DNA of 64,000 nt from Hemibagrus wyckioides (taxonomy: Eukaryota > Chordata > Actinopteri > Siluriformes > Bagridae): assembly GCF_019097595.1 (NCBI RefSeq), contig NC_080710.1:16049280-16113279 (forward strand), read 5' to 3'. Shown piece by piece: positions 41,001 to 55,700 of the stretch. The notes under the pieces were generated by a model that was not told the DNA's origin, did not search any database, and saw only the letters and a list, made by a program, of their open reading frames with translations. Made by a program: the position numbers and the translations under genes. The first letter of the stretch is position 1. The number at the start of each line of letters is the position of its first letter.

Positions 41001-44000
41001 CACTCAGTTCCCTGGAACCAAAAGGCAGAGACTATATGATTTTTCTGTATAAAGTTTCAATTAATTAAAGACTGTCTTGTGGCTACTTCATAATTTTATG
41101 TAGCTTTGTGTGTGTGTTTGTGTGTGTAAACTAGTGCATTCATTATTATTATTATTAAGGTGCTAAGTATTAAGGTTCCTTTTGTACCGACAGTGAGGGC
41201 AGATCAGCGTAACTAATGATTTGCCCTGTGCGTCACAGGGGAGACGCAGCAGCAGACAGTTACTGATTATGCCAAATCTTTCTCCCTCCCTCTGTGTAAC
41301 AACCCCATTCACCCAAAGCATCTCCTGTTCCATAGCCTCACCTAATCAGAGCGTGTACAAACACACCACCCAGAAGGGACCTGGGCAGAAGCGGCGGCAA
41401 ACACACAGTGTTCGACCTTCATCAGCTCAGCTGTCAATAAGTGCCTGATTTTTCTAAAGCTTTACACTGCATCACAGCTTGCTAATTTGACACACAGTCA
41501 TCCCCAAGGGCCTTGAGCATCCCAGCCGTCGATTAGTGTGTTTACCAATCTTTCTCTTTCTGCTCCAGTAATACTTCTTATGTGGTATTGGAAGCCAATT
41601 GGACCCATGAGAGCATTAGCTTAGAATCCAAGCTGTAAGGAACTACCCTGATGAAGTGGTCTGATCAATGTAATGCAGCAACAAGAGGACCATTGTACTA
41701 TTGTGTACCAAACAAGTGGGTTGTTGATTTGTACTAAGAACACTAACCATAGTAGAAATGTAGTCCATGGTGCAGTGGGCCATAGTGCCTCATGGCATGC
41801 AAAGAGTTTGAAAGTCTGAAAAAAGTGAAGCCTGGATTTGTTATTGGAAGATAAATACAGAACTTGACATGTGCCAAGAAAGAAATGATCATAATTACAG
41901 TGTGCCATTCTGTTTATCATTCCAGATCAGTATTGGTCAAAATGTAAGAAATGTACACTCAGTAATGAAAGCCAGAAAATATTTTCATTTTCATTGCCAC
42001 AACTGTGGATGAACAAGTCTTCTAAAGTTCTTTTTGAAGCTAGTTACTAAGTCACTTTGGGCATGTGCTGCTATCTGATGGTGTTTTTTTTTTCATTCTT
42101 GTTCATGTGCAGATAAAGGACGACATTGATAAGCTGGAAGACAGACTAGAATGGGCCAATAACACGCTGAAAGGGGACTGGAGCCGCTGGCAGAAGAGCA
42201 TGAGGTCCGACCTGAGAGCAGTCTTTACTCAAACAGCAGAGAAGAACGTGGAATACTATGAAAAGGTGAGCAATGACCCGTCCCAAAGGTGCTCGCTGGC
42301 AGAGCTTGTGTCCAGGACAGTCATGAAGACGGAGGAGGATGGAGGCTATTAAACCATAGATTCACAGTTTTACAGTCCTCTTCTGGGGAACAGAGGCAGC
42401 ACTTTTTAGCACTCTCTATTGTAAAGTCATTTGGGAAGTATCTATATGTACAATATTTGTAAACCTTTGCAAATTATACTTGTGGGATTTTTTTTTGTAA
42501 CCAGACTAAAGAGTTGAATTTATTACTTAGAGTGTTTGATGGATATACGTGGCTATAAGCCTGGAGTCATTTGCATCCCTGCTTTGGGTATTTGCCAGTA
42601 GAGGGTGGTAGTATTTCATTTTCATACCCTCAGCCAGCTTACTGTAAGTAATGAGCCTCCAAGGCCATAAAGAAAGACTAATATTTCCAGCCAAAAAGCT
42701 TTAGAGAGTTGAGATATTGTGAAGGATGTTATTAGATGCGTACCCTTCCTTTTTATTTGCTCCCCACAGCTCGACACTTGACTTCTTAGAGTTGAATCAG
42801 AAATTGTGACCCAAGCACTGATGGCTCAATCCATCCTGAAGGGGAACATTTGGGGACTTTGTAAACAAGTCTGCGAACTATCATCAATCCCTGTGCTCTC
42901 ATAGACCTATCGGAGGAGGCAGGTGATTATAGTCTGTGAATTTCACATGTTCTCATACAAACCATGCACAGCATTGCAAAGTGAAAAATGTTTCTTCCTC
43001 ATTCGAACCATTTGAAAAAGGTGAACTTGTGCTGAAACAAATGCTGGCAGATAACCTTGACACATGAGCTACACAAGAGGTTCTCCCTCCTGATTACACT
43101 TTCACATATTAGATTTTTTTACTTTTACTCTTTTTATTGGTAGACATCAGTGTGCTATAGGATGCAAAACTGTGCACAGCAAGGAAGTAAAACAGCTATC
43201 TGTTACAGAGACAGTCACCACAGTGGGGAGATGAATCAATTAAGCCTGTTCATATTGGTACTGTACTGTTATTATACTTCTCGTATCACTGTTGAATACA
43301 TCACCCCAAGTCCCAGGTTTGTTTAATATCAGATATACAGGCCACAATAACAAAAAGGGAGTAGGGAAAGAGAGGAATCAATGAAGCAGCTCCTCTTTAA
43401 TAAGTTGAGACAGTTTAGAGGAGTGAGGCGTGGTGATTTAACGAAAGGCCATATCGGTTTGTGCTGATAAAAAAAAAAAAAAGAATAAGACTTCAGAGTT
43501 GGTATGCAGGGGATGAGGGGGGCTAAGTTGGAAGCATGTGGCATTCCTGAACTCTTTGAATCATTAATGTGCACAAGAATGGCCTCAATAAGCTGAGGCA
43601 AGAGGATGAAACTCGGGAGAGTGGGAGATGAGGGTGTGGATATTGACTGTGTCCACAATGTGCCCTTATAGAAAAGAATTTTCCTCTGCCTCGGTAATAG
43701 TGTGTAGGAAAGAATACTTCCAGATAATGGCATATGTACAAGAAGTAGAGCAAGTGATTGAGATAAGGAAACAGGAGATGAAAGTGAGTGGTGTGTGTGT
43801 TTAGGAAAATTTACAGGTGAGAAGATGAAAAGAGTCAGGAGGAAGTAATGCAAGAGAAGAGGAGAGAGCAAAATATAGTGGTGAAAAAATAGAAAGGTGT
43901 TTTCCATTTAAATATGGTTTATTAGTATGTCCAAGCTGAAATATGTTTCATTTTAAAATATTATTTTTACCGTCTTATATTTTGGCTCTATAAGCAACAT

Positions 44001-46401
44001 GTGAGGAACATAAAGGGTATGGTTTTGTCACTCAGATTTTACATTTCTGTCTATAATGTACTGAAACAAGAACACTCTAGACATATTCTCCACATGGCGC
44101 TTTTAAACGGATTATTAGATTATTATAATTATTATATAATATAAATCTAATAAAAATATCATTTGGATATGTGCATTGATGATGGGTTTAATCCTGACTT
44201 ACTATGTGGACTGGTATTGTAATTTTTAGAGCAATTTGCATTGTAGCCTGTGCAACACTGTGGGCACAGCAGCTGCACACCATAAGATGGCAAGTTCATA
44301 GGATTGCCATGGAGACGCCATAGCAACAAGGATGTTGCTCAGAGATGGGGAAGACAAAGATCTTGTCATTAAGTGTTAGACTTAATTTAGACAGTACATG
44401 GTATTTTTGAGGTTTTTAAATACTGCATTGTGTGACATGGGGCACGGCAGGGTTTGCTCTTAGGCCTTCGATCATTCATTGTATGATGGCTTTATACTAA
44501 ATGTTTCCTCTTTGAAATCAACACTCAGTGTGTTTGTGGAGGTTATTCCAGCTCCTGTTTATGCACTCTGAACTTTAGCTTCACATGAATTGTGTGTGGG
44601 CATGTAGCTGCATATGTATTCGTGTGTTTGTGTACAGGACTGGCTGATTTATTCTCCCTGCACTGCCTGTATTTTTCCCGATTAATTTTATTTACCTGAG
44701 TTTTCTCATAACAGCTGTGGATGAAGCGGGTCAGAGGCCTTGGGCGGCATAATGAGTCTCTAAACTCTAAGCTAAGCCTCCACACACTCCATGCTGATAC
44801 ACATTCTACATCAGAGAGTATTTACATTTCCAGTCATTATAAATGAGCTGAGATCAATTTTACCTCTGCAGATACTTACTGTACATAAAATAACGTGCCA
44901 TTAGGTCCTAGCACCTGAGTGCTAAACGCAAGTGTGTATATATATATATATTTTTTGTTTCAGGGTTAGCAAACTATTGCTGACCCTCTGCACAAGCATT
45001 TAAAAGCTGGTGTGATCAAGGCATTCCATGTTATTTTTCTTTTCATTTAATTTTCAGTGCTTCTAGAATTCACTCGCACTTCTGTCTGATTTTTTTCAGT
45101 CCAGCTTCTTCCCCCCAGTTCTCCTCATGAGATCTTAGTAAAGTTTTCTTTTTGATGTGTGCCCATGTCACACAGCAAAGCATAACAACGCTCAGCTCCA
45201 CTTGGCAGCTCATCATCTCCATCAGCTGTCAGTTTGATCATCTCCAGCCTTGAGGGTGTCAGTGACCCATTGCCCAAAGTCAGACTCAGAAGTGAGTAAA
45301 GCAGTCGGTTCTCAGCTCCTGTGTATATTTTTGCCCTTAAGATGGTGACTCACACGTTGACCTCGAGTTTCTCGGTCTTTTTATGTGTGCAGTGTGAATT
45401 GAGGTTCTGATCAGCAAAATGTTTTCTTCACGGTTGAAGTAAAACTTTTTTGGTTTTAATTTTCCCCACTGCATAATGAAGGCAATCATTTAAATCAGGC
45501 ACTGATTTGCAGCCTGATTTCAGCCTTCCTTTTCTATTACATTTCATAAAGATCAAAAATACTGTTGACTTGCTCATTCACTACGTCAGGATTGATGTGG
45601 AATGATGGTGAGTGAATCGGAGCGATCAGCCGATTCGGAGTGCTAACTTTGATGCAGTCCTTTCTGTCAGGTCAGGTGAACATTTATTATCCAATATCAT
45701 ACACACATGGATAAAAGCAAAGAAAAGCTTGTTGTTATTCTACTTTTAAACATGCTCTTTGCCGTCGCTTGTTTGTCACATTAATCAAGACGAACACTTT
45801 GGTTTCACTATTTGTTTTGATTTTATTTGCCTTTATTTGTAGAGACAGGCCTAAGAGGATTGGTGTTGTATTTACCTGAATTTATATGCGTTGTCAAAAT
45901 TGACAACATAAGTCCCCTAAGTTTGCAGCATGTTTGGCTTTCAATCTCTCATCTGAAGTGCTTTAAAAAGGTCAGAGCTCAGAGCTCCTTTGGAACGGTG
46001 CAACACTGATTAAGTGGACCAGTTCATGGCTATTCTGAATCGGCAGGAAAGTTTGTAGGCTCTGGGGGAGGAGAGGGTTGCTGATGTCGGAAGGACATTA
46101 ATCTTGAGCCTGGAAAGTGACACATAAATGACGCAGAGGGCTGCAGCCGGCCACAGCCTGGAATGAAATCGGGTGCTAAATTGGAAGTCGCCGTGTGTCA
46201 GCCCTCATGACAGCCTTCAAATAGCTTCTCATTACTCTGCAGTTGGAGGGCTACCCAGACAAAAAAAAGTGGCATAGGTGCACAGGCTCGATGCTAATGT
46301 CATTATGAATGTGTGTTCTGTTGCAGTGTCTGGCAGTGTGGGAGTCGTTCCTGCTGTCTCAGAGACCTGAGGCCAGGGAAGTGGGCAGAGATGACTCCTA
46401 A
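31972..46401 (+). CDS. snx7: Sorting nexin 7 (PX-BAR endosomal protein)
   Basis: Ten coding exons join in phase: 31972-32070, 34121-34312, 34432-34542, 34659-34823, 36044-36242, 36338-36537, 37815-37901, 39364-39465, 42113-42265 and 46327-46401. They give about 460 residues. Residues 1-70 are acidic and disordered. A PX domain, which binds phosphoinositides on endosomes, spans about 71-189 ([39 protein letters not shown]). A BAR domain, which senses membrane curvature, fills 190 to the end ([17 protein letters not shown], then coiled coil). Known SNX7 pairs with SNX4 in endosomal and autophagic sorting. SNX7 is preferred over its paralogue SNX30 because of the N-terminal TSPGSMVNQ, the GVKNRPEEF motif, the C-terminal CLAVWESFL, and a position between miR-137 and plppr5. 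The only uncertain junction is the exon 8 acceptor. Confidence 0.95.
33061..33127 (+). repeat. Dispersed fish retroposon fragment in snx7 intron 1
   Basis: The phrase TTCAATTTGATTTGTATAGC, then ACTTTTAACAATTCGCGTTG, matches a 3'-terminal motif shared by many dispersed teleost elements. Only this short piece is present. Confidence 0.55.
33216..33738 (-). mobile_element. Internally deleted Tc1-like transposon, minus orientation
   Basis: The reverse complement of this segment is the same family as the element upstream of the gene. It shares the terminal repeat, the block that ends with GAATTCAGGTG joined directly to the CAGGGGTT mid-transposase block, and the transposase 3' half. Here the frame is broken by stops. 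It lies in snx7 intron 1, opposite in orientation to its relative at 30796. Confidence 0.88.
34121..34312 (+). CDS. snx7: snx7 coding exon 2
   Basis: Acceptor TTGTTTTCAG and donor AAG|GTATGG, phase 0 at both ends. The 64 residues include the acidic linker and the first PX strand, [13 protein letters not shown]. Confidence 0.97.
34432..34542 (+). CDS. snx7: snx7 coding exon 3
   Basis: Acceptor TCTGATGTCAG, donor CAT|GTAGGT, phase 0. The 37 residues carry the PX phosphoinositide-binding motif [12 protein letters not shown]. Confidence 0.97.
34659..34823 (+). CDS. snx7: snx7 coding exon 4
   Basis: Acceptor CTGCTCTAG, donor TGG|GTAAGA, phase 0. The 55 residues hold the proline-rich PX loop (PLPEKF) and the basic helix [14 protein letters not shown]. 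The residue before PLPEK is His, where related nexins usually have Pro. Confidence 0.97.
36044..36242 (+). CDS. snx7: snx7 coding exon 5
   Basis: Acceptor CATCTACAG, donor CGAG|GTATTG leaving one base (phase 1). It encodes the start of the BAR domain, including [12 protein letters not shown] and GVKNRPEEF. Confidence 0.97.
36338..36537 (+). CDS. snx7: snx7 coding exon 6
   Basis: Acceptor CTTGTTCCAG, donor AAG|GTACTT. Its first two bases complete the Glu split from exon 5, giving [16 protein letters not shown] across the junction. Confidence 0.97.
37815..37901 (+). CDS. snx7: snx7 coding exon 7
   Basis: Acceptor TATACACAG, donor GCT|GTGAGT, phase 0. The 29 residues ([20 protein letters not shown]) form part of the BAR coiled coil. 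Confidence 0.95.
39364..39465 (+). CDS. snx7: snx7 coding exon 8 (extra BAR segment)
   Basis: Donor GAG|GTACTG is clear and the frame is phase 0 at both ends. The acceptor is weak: the exon may start at 39364 (after GAAG) or at 39373 (after TAAG), giving 34 or 31 residues. The sequence [17 protein letters not shown] is followed by a Gln/Lys-rich run. As I recall human SNX7, it passes almost directly from the exon 7 region to the exon 9 region, so this segment may be a cassette exon or a lineage-specific insertion. Confidence 0.8.
39985..40790 (+). mobile_element. Decayed L2-like LINE reverse-transcriptase fragment
   Basis: Broken frames on the plus strand spell LINE reverse-transcriptase landmarks in order. 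These are [14 protein letters not shown]; a DLSAAFDTV block near 40260; and, near 40515, a SADDAAL block corresponding to the catalytic YADDT motif, followed by LFLP. The stretch ends with a GGCACTATATAAGTAAAACT 3'-terminal phrase typical of fish L2-type LINEs. Stops and frameshifts are frequent. It lies in snx7 intron 8, same strand as the gene. Confidence 0.8.
42113..42265 (+). CDS. snx7: snx7 coding exon 9
   Basis: Acceptor TCATGTGCAG, donor AAG|GTGAGC, phase 0. The 51 residues include [20 protein letters not shown] of the BAR domain. Read-through of the donor stays open for 28 codons to a stop at 42350-42352. Confidence 0.97.
46327..46401 (+). CDS. snx7: snx7 coding exon 10 and stop
   Basis: Acceptor TGTTGCAG followed by [12 protein letters not shown], the conserved end of SNX7, and a TAA stop at 46399-46401. 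Intron 9 before it is about 4 kb. Confidence 0.97.
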   Translation, partial: CLAVWESFLLSQRPEAREVGRDDS

Positions 46402-46707
46402 ACCCTCGGAAGCTTTTATCTAAACAGTGAAGACCAAAGACAAGTTTTTTTTTGTTTTTTTTTACCTTACAATCCTAGTGCTTGAATTGTACAGCAAAAC
46501 ACCACTGCTGCAGACATCTCACTATAAACATAACTGTGCCTTATACCAGCCAAACCAAGAACAGAGGTATCTGAAGTACACTCATTATTTCCTACAAGAG
46601 ATAGCAAGTCTGTCTCACAGAGGTGTATAGGATAGGACAAATATTTCCCCAGGGTTTGTTTATTTTTGGCTCATGAACAGTGTTGTGAAAATCCTAAAGG
46701 AAGAGAT

Positions 46708-46713
46708 AATAAA
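46708..46713 (+). terminator. snx7 polyadenylation signal
   Basis: AATAAA about 310 bases after the snx7 stop, the first canonical signal after it. Confidence 0.6.
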
Positions 46714-49690
<2,977 letters not shown>

Positions 49691-49725
49691 ATGGTTTCTG
49701 CTGAAAATAAATCTAGGAAGAAAAG
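49691..49725 (+). CDS. Unrecognised gene, coding exon 1
   Basis: ATG followed by VSAENKSRKK, donor AAAAG|GTATGT, leaving two bases. A TATAAAA at about 49664-49670 is too close to the ATG to act as its TATA box. Confidence 0.65.
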
Positions 49726-52700
49726 GTATGTTGCTTGTTATGTTTGATCATCAGTATGTTTTTAGACAATATATACACATAAAATCCAACTTAGCTACTG
49801 TACAGCTTTCAGTTTCACATCTACATCACTCACTCATCCATCTACCACTAAAGACTTGAAATGACAGCAGCGCATTAGTACTTTCTATATATTATGGTGC
49901 ATGTTTAATTCCTTCACTAGACTGTAAAGCTGTGTTGACTCTCAGCTCAGATTATAAACAGCATCATGATGACGCAAAGCTATCAAAGGAAGTCTGTCAA
50001 ATTAAGTTTTGGAAAAATAGCAATAAAATGTTTGTTTATTTAAAAAAAAATCCCAAACTTTGAACATTACATGAGTAAAATACGGAAAGAATATGGTACA
50101 TCCATGACCCTACCTAGAGGAGATCATTCATTAAATATTCATGAAAGAAGAAGAAGGGTATTAGTAAGAGAAGCAGCCAAGGGTAAGTCTTAGCTTGATT
50201 CTCCAACCATCCTGCTTCACATTAGGGATGGTGTTTTTTTATTTTTAGAGTAACTACGACATGTATAGCTTTTTGCCACTCAATCTGAGTCGTATCCGTA
50301 ATTTCAGATCGAATACAAGAATGGCATTTACATTATTTCTTCAAAATAGTCATCCAGAAATGTTTGACATAGTTACTATAAAAGGTAGCCATGCCTCAGA
50401 TGTAGCATATTTCCAGTGAGAGGCACTGTATATTATATTATTATTTTGTATATTATGTTGCATATTTAATTCCTTCACTGGACTATAAAGACATGTTGAA
50501 TCTCAGCTCATCTTGTAAGCATGAATTAGATGAAGGCAGCGGCTCAGGCAGGCTGGAGGCTGATCTCTGACCTGAGAAAATAAGGGGTAATGAACAGGTC
50601 TCATCATGCAGCAGTATTTCTGTTTTCTCCTCTCTGAGCTCTCAGATGCTCTGAAAAAGCTGTCCATGAGTTCAGTGAGTGTGTCTGCCTTGGTTTTCCC
50701 TCAGTGATTCTGCCTCAAAGCTATCAGAGAATAAAGGACTGCAAAAACCCAAGTGGGACAAGCGTTGATGACAGAATTTCAGTAATACAGAGAAACAAAA
50801 GTAGAGCTGAGAGGGGAATATCTGAATGCTTGAGGAAAGGTTTGTTAGCCTGGTGGTATAAAGCAATTTTGTGTCATTCTGACACGTGAACATGGACTTG
50901 TGCAGAGGAATAATCTGATTAGTGGAAATGGGACGTTTTCCACTGGAATGATTACGGCCATTTGGGGACTGAGTGGACAGGCTGCAGAGTGAGAGGTTTC
51001 ATGAGCTGTACAACAAATGGACATTGATTTTGCTCATAGAAAACTCAATGTTCGGTTCATTTCACAGCTTACCAGTACGGTTCATGGTCTGTAATGCCTT
51101 TGTGTGGTTAAACACCTTTCTTTTCATGGCTGTTACCAAAACAACTGTAATCCATCAGACACTCCACTGAATACAATGGAGTTGGTTAAGCCCTTTGTCT
51201 CAAAGATGGCACAATACATCATTTGTATTTACTTGTGACGAACAAATCACACCTCCAGACATGTCTCAATGAACATTTTTCTTACTTTAAAAGTAGGTAA
51301 TATGCACCTAATGAAACTTTGTCAGTCTTAGAGCCTTTTTGTTTTTACTACACAAGATATTACCTTACAGTCTAAGAGATGTTTTTGATGTAAAGTCTTA
51401 CACAGCACTTTAAAAAAGCTTGAAGCACTCTAATGAAAGCATTCAGAACATATCTTTGACTTTACGTGGTTGCTGCTGATGTGTCAACAGGAAAGATGAA
51501 AAGAGAGAGCTGTACACTGGCTGGGAGAGCTCTGATGCAGACAATGCACTGAATGGTAAGCAATCAAACCCTTTCAGTCAGACTGATTCAACACACGTAA
51601 CAGTAAACGTGCTAAAAGCAAAATACCGCAAAAATAATGAGCATGTAAAGGGAATAATACAACAGCAAAGTAAAATCAATATGCTCACCAATACATAAAC
51701 CATGGTGCTTGCTTAAAATCGTGAATAAATATGTGAGTGTATGAGAAATATGAGGAGTATTTCCTCCATTCTTTTCTTAAATATGATATGATAACATATA
51801 AATATAAATATGACACATAACATCAGGTCCTAAATTATAAAGATGGGTTAAAAAATGTAACGATATGAAATGTTTCTATTTACAGTGCAGTGCCTTGCGC
51901 AAGTATTAAGCAACCTCTAAGCTACCACATCCCCCTCTCTCTACCCAGAGGAGGCCATTCATTCATTCATTCATTCATTCATTCATTCATTCATTCATAA
52001 AAGTATAAGGAGGGTATTAGCCAGAACAGCAGCCAAGGGTCCAAGAATATCTTAGCTTGATGCTCCTAACATCATGCTTCACAGTGGGGATGGTGTTCTC
52101 AGAGTGGCAACCAAATTCTACCAAATATAGAGTTTTGTGTCAAGACAATGTTCATGTTCAACATGTGAGTCTTATCAGTAAAGTCATAACACATCACAAT
52201 CAATTCATATCACATGTTGTTCCTTCGAATCTGTCATCCAGAAGCATTTGACACAGTTACTACAAAAGGTACACTATCAGTCAAAAGTTTGGACACATCT
52301 TCTAATTCCATGATCTTTCCTGATGTTTATTTCTTTCTACATTGTAAAACAATGCTGAAGGCGGCCGAAATCCACAATAATGTCCTTTGAACAGTTGATA
52401 TTGAGATATGTCTGCTACTGATGCTCTGTAAAGCCTTCATAACGGCTCTAATCTGAGGTGCTGTTAACTGGTGATTTCTGAGGCTGGTAACTCTAAATGA
52501 ACTTCTCCTCTGCAGCAGAGGTAAGTTTTGGTCTTGCTTTCCTGGGACTTCATGTGAGCCAGTTTCATCATGGTGCTTGATGGGTTTTGCAAATGCACTT
52601 GACAATACTGTTCTTGTAAGAACTATTCCAGAACACCTGACCTTCGTGTCTTAAAATAACAACTGACTGTTTTTTGTTGTCATTACATATGGATTACTTA

Positions 52701-55700
52701 AGTCCATGTGTGTTATTTCACAGTATTGAAATCTCCAGTATTGTTCTAGAATGTAGAAAATAAATCCCTAAACAAAAAACATTGAATTAAAAGGTGTGTC
52801 CAAACTTTTGACTGGTACTGTAGTCATGCGTCAGATTTTTTTTTTTTGCTTTGGTATATGATTTGACATATTTCCTTTATACCTTAAAGGAGCGACAGGG
52901 AGTATAGCTACTGGTGTTTCCTGTTGCCAGTCAAAAATAGGGGCACTGTTTGACCCAATGTATTGACTGTGAGTGGTCCCAATTACACTTCCTTCCCCTG
53001 CTGCCATACTGAATTCCATGCTAGGATCAGGAAGCATCCATTATGTGTGAAGCACACAGAGGTGTATGGCTGATTTCAAACATGACTCGCAATCAGTTAG
53101 GACTATATTTGAGAAAATAGATCCCTCAGGAGAATTTTTTTCCCCCAAGCCCTGGATCTCTCTTCAGCAAACAATTGAATTGAATGAATAAACTGAATTA
53201 TTTTAAAGCAGAATTTTGCCTCATCTACCTGTGGCTCAGTGGCATTTGGGAGTAATGAGTGGTGTCCTGTCCCTCTGTGTCACACAGGGCTAACACTGCG
53301 GAAGAAAGCCGGAGAATAAGTCATCGATCAGAGCCAGTCCACGGCAGCTTTAGCTCTGACATTTATAGTGGGAGCCTGTGATTAATCATCAGCTTAACAA
53401 GGCCGGGGACTCGCAGCATCCCTAATGTAGTTGCTTGAACACACTCACACCACACACAAACAAGCTGGCCACAAGGGAGAGAGAGACAGAGGGCTGTGTG
53501 AGATGTTTTTTTCCCCCCCAAAAAACAGATTTTGTTGTTTTTCAAACTAGATACACAGGAGCAGCGTGGCTGATTAGGATGAGTTTAGAGAAACTGCAAA
53601 ACTTTTAATTGTTGACAACAAGCATCACTGCCTACTTGCTCATCACATAATTATTCACTGAATGCCTTAAGTGTCAATATTTATGCTTGGTATTTAATTC
53701 AGGTGTAGACCTGCCCACTGAGGCTCCACAGAAAGATTCCTTAATTCCTTTCTCTTAGTTAACACAAGCACATTCTCTCATTGCAGACGCTAATGCATTT
53801 CAAGTCTGGCAGAAATCTAAACAGCAAGTGAAATGCAGATATTTGGATGAAAGGAACATTGTATTATCGCCTCATTTAACTGTTACGTCCTGGTTCTCTG
53901 GCTCAGAGGGGAACGATGTGGCAGAAACATTACACCCAAGATGTGACACATCGCAAGATAATGCTCCCTCTAATAAATCTCCTGTGGCTCTCCCAGCAAG
54001 GCCCAACGATTTGAGCCAAAGCACTTCAGACATGGAATCTTTCCAAATAAACTCCACGTCCACTCACTCAATGACCCATAAACAAAATATCGTTCATAGC
54101 CCCAGTCCAAGCATCTCGGAGCTAAAACGGAGTCAGCCATTAATACGATGGGCTTCTGCCACTCGTGAGCAGACATCTGAGGAATCGGTGCCCTGGCGAT
54201 GTAAAGGATTTGCTCCAATGAACCATGAAGCAAAACCTGCTGAACCTCTGCATCTCTGCAAATGGCCAGCTGCCAAGAGACTGGAATGGTGCCAGAAGAG
54301 CTTGGCCAGACTGGAATATCTGGGGGTGCAGTCACCAAAAAATGTGCTTCCTGCTTGCAGACACAGGCCAGTGATCCAGAGGCCAGCTGTGGGTCATAAA
54401 GGAGAGCAGGTGCATAACCGACATGTGCAGAAAAGCTTCTGCTGGACAGCAGCATCCAAAGGCCTGCTGAATGAAGATGGAACAAGGCCAGCTACATTAG
54501 TAGACCCATGTACCCAAGACGTGTATAGCTGTTTGTGGAGTGCAGCACAAGCAGAAGTCTGTGGCAAGGAACTGGAACAAGACAGTGGTCATAAGTTACA
54601 CAGAAACAATGTGAGCTGGTTGACGGTAAGCGGCTACTTTCTCCTTTTATCTTTCTTTATCACACCAAAGAATATCACAGCTTTTGCCACTGTATTAGTC
54701 AGATGTTTTGCTTTTTTTTTCTCTCTCAGTATAAGCATCAGTTCTAAACTCAAAAAAGTGTCAAACATGGGCATTGTAGTAGGGTCAGCAATATGGCTAA
54801 ATATATCAGGAATAGAAGCTTTTCACAATGCTCAAACACCACATGCATCACAATATTTAGATGTGCTAACAAAGTGCCAACAAAACTGTAACACCATATT
54901 TAACAAAATAATCTGAAAATCTCTGGGCTCACAGCTCTAAAAATAATGTAATAATAAGGAGATAAATATAATAGGCATTAAATAGATCTTAATGATGCAG
55001 TTAGTGACTGGTAGAAATGTGCTGATCATACTCCTAAAACTCACTGAATAATCCATCCTGTCATTGATTGTGATTATAAATATGATTATTGGATAAATAC
55101 AGGTACTGGCTACAAAGGGTTTATATAACCTTTTGTTCAGAAGAAGAAAAAACTAAGAACTATTTATAGATTAAAACATTTTAATGAGCCATTTTCTGTT
55201 TTTGACTCTTCTGGAGATGTGGTTAATGAACAATTTTGCACCATTGGCAACTGTGTGTGTGTGTGTGTGTGTGTGTCACTGTAGGAAACAATGCCATTGT
55301 TGCAAAGTACAAATCAGAATAAGGAAACACAATGAAACAAGCTTCAGATTCTGTTTCTTAAGATGCTGAAATACTGAAATACCGGCTTCAAGAAGACAAT
55401 GGTGTTATACAGTTGCGTAGAAACAAGATTTGAACACATAAAATGACGTACAGACGAATCTGCACCTGGTTCATTTCAGGGAAGCGAGTCTCGGGTGCTT
55501 TTGTCTGACGTGCAAATAAAGACACGTGTGGAAGTGTGTTATTTTATCATAATACTGTTTAAGACCATATTTAGGCAGAAACCTGAATCATTTCCAATCT
55601 CAGTAATAGGTGGTTATGAAAAGTCTATTAAAGGCTGTGTTTTTATTCATTTTAGAACTAAGTACATCAGGTGTGTATCAGTGTGTGTGTGTGTGTGTGT

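Noticed and set aside
43329..43907. 192-codon minus-strand frame in snx7 intron 9, the longest outside the exons after the unrecognised gene
   Set aside because: It is the complement of a purine-rich intron, so it is biased to Leu, Ser, Phe and Pro. No domain, promoter or splice evidence.
53970..54485. 171-codon minus-strand frame
   Set aside because: Antisense to exon 3 of the unrecognised gene, whose plus-strand frame has matching splice phases on both sides.
54626..54916. Continuation of the exon 3 frame into the intron
   Set aside because: A strong donor (GACG|GTAAGC) and an in-phase next exon explain the transcript. The extra codons are AT-rich and unlike the exon.
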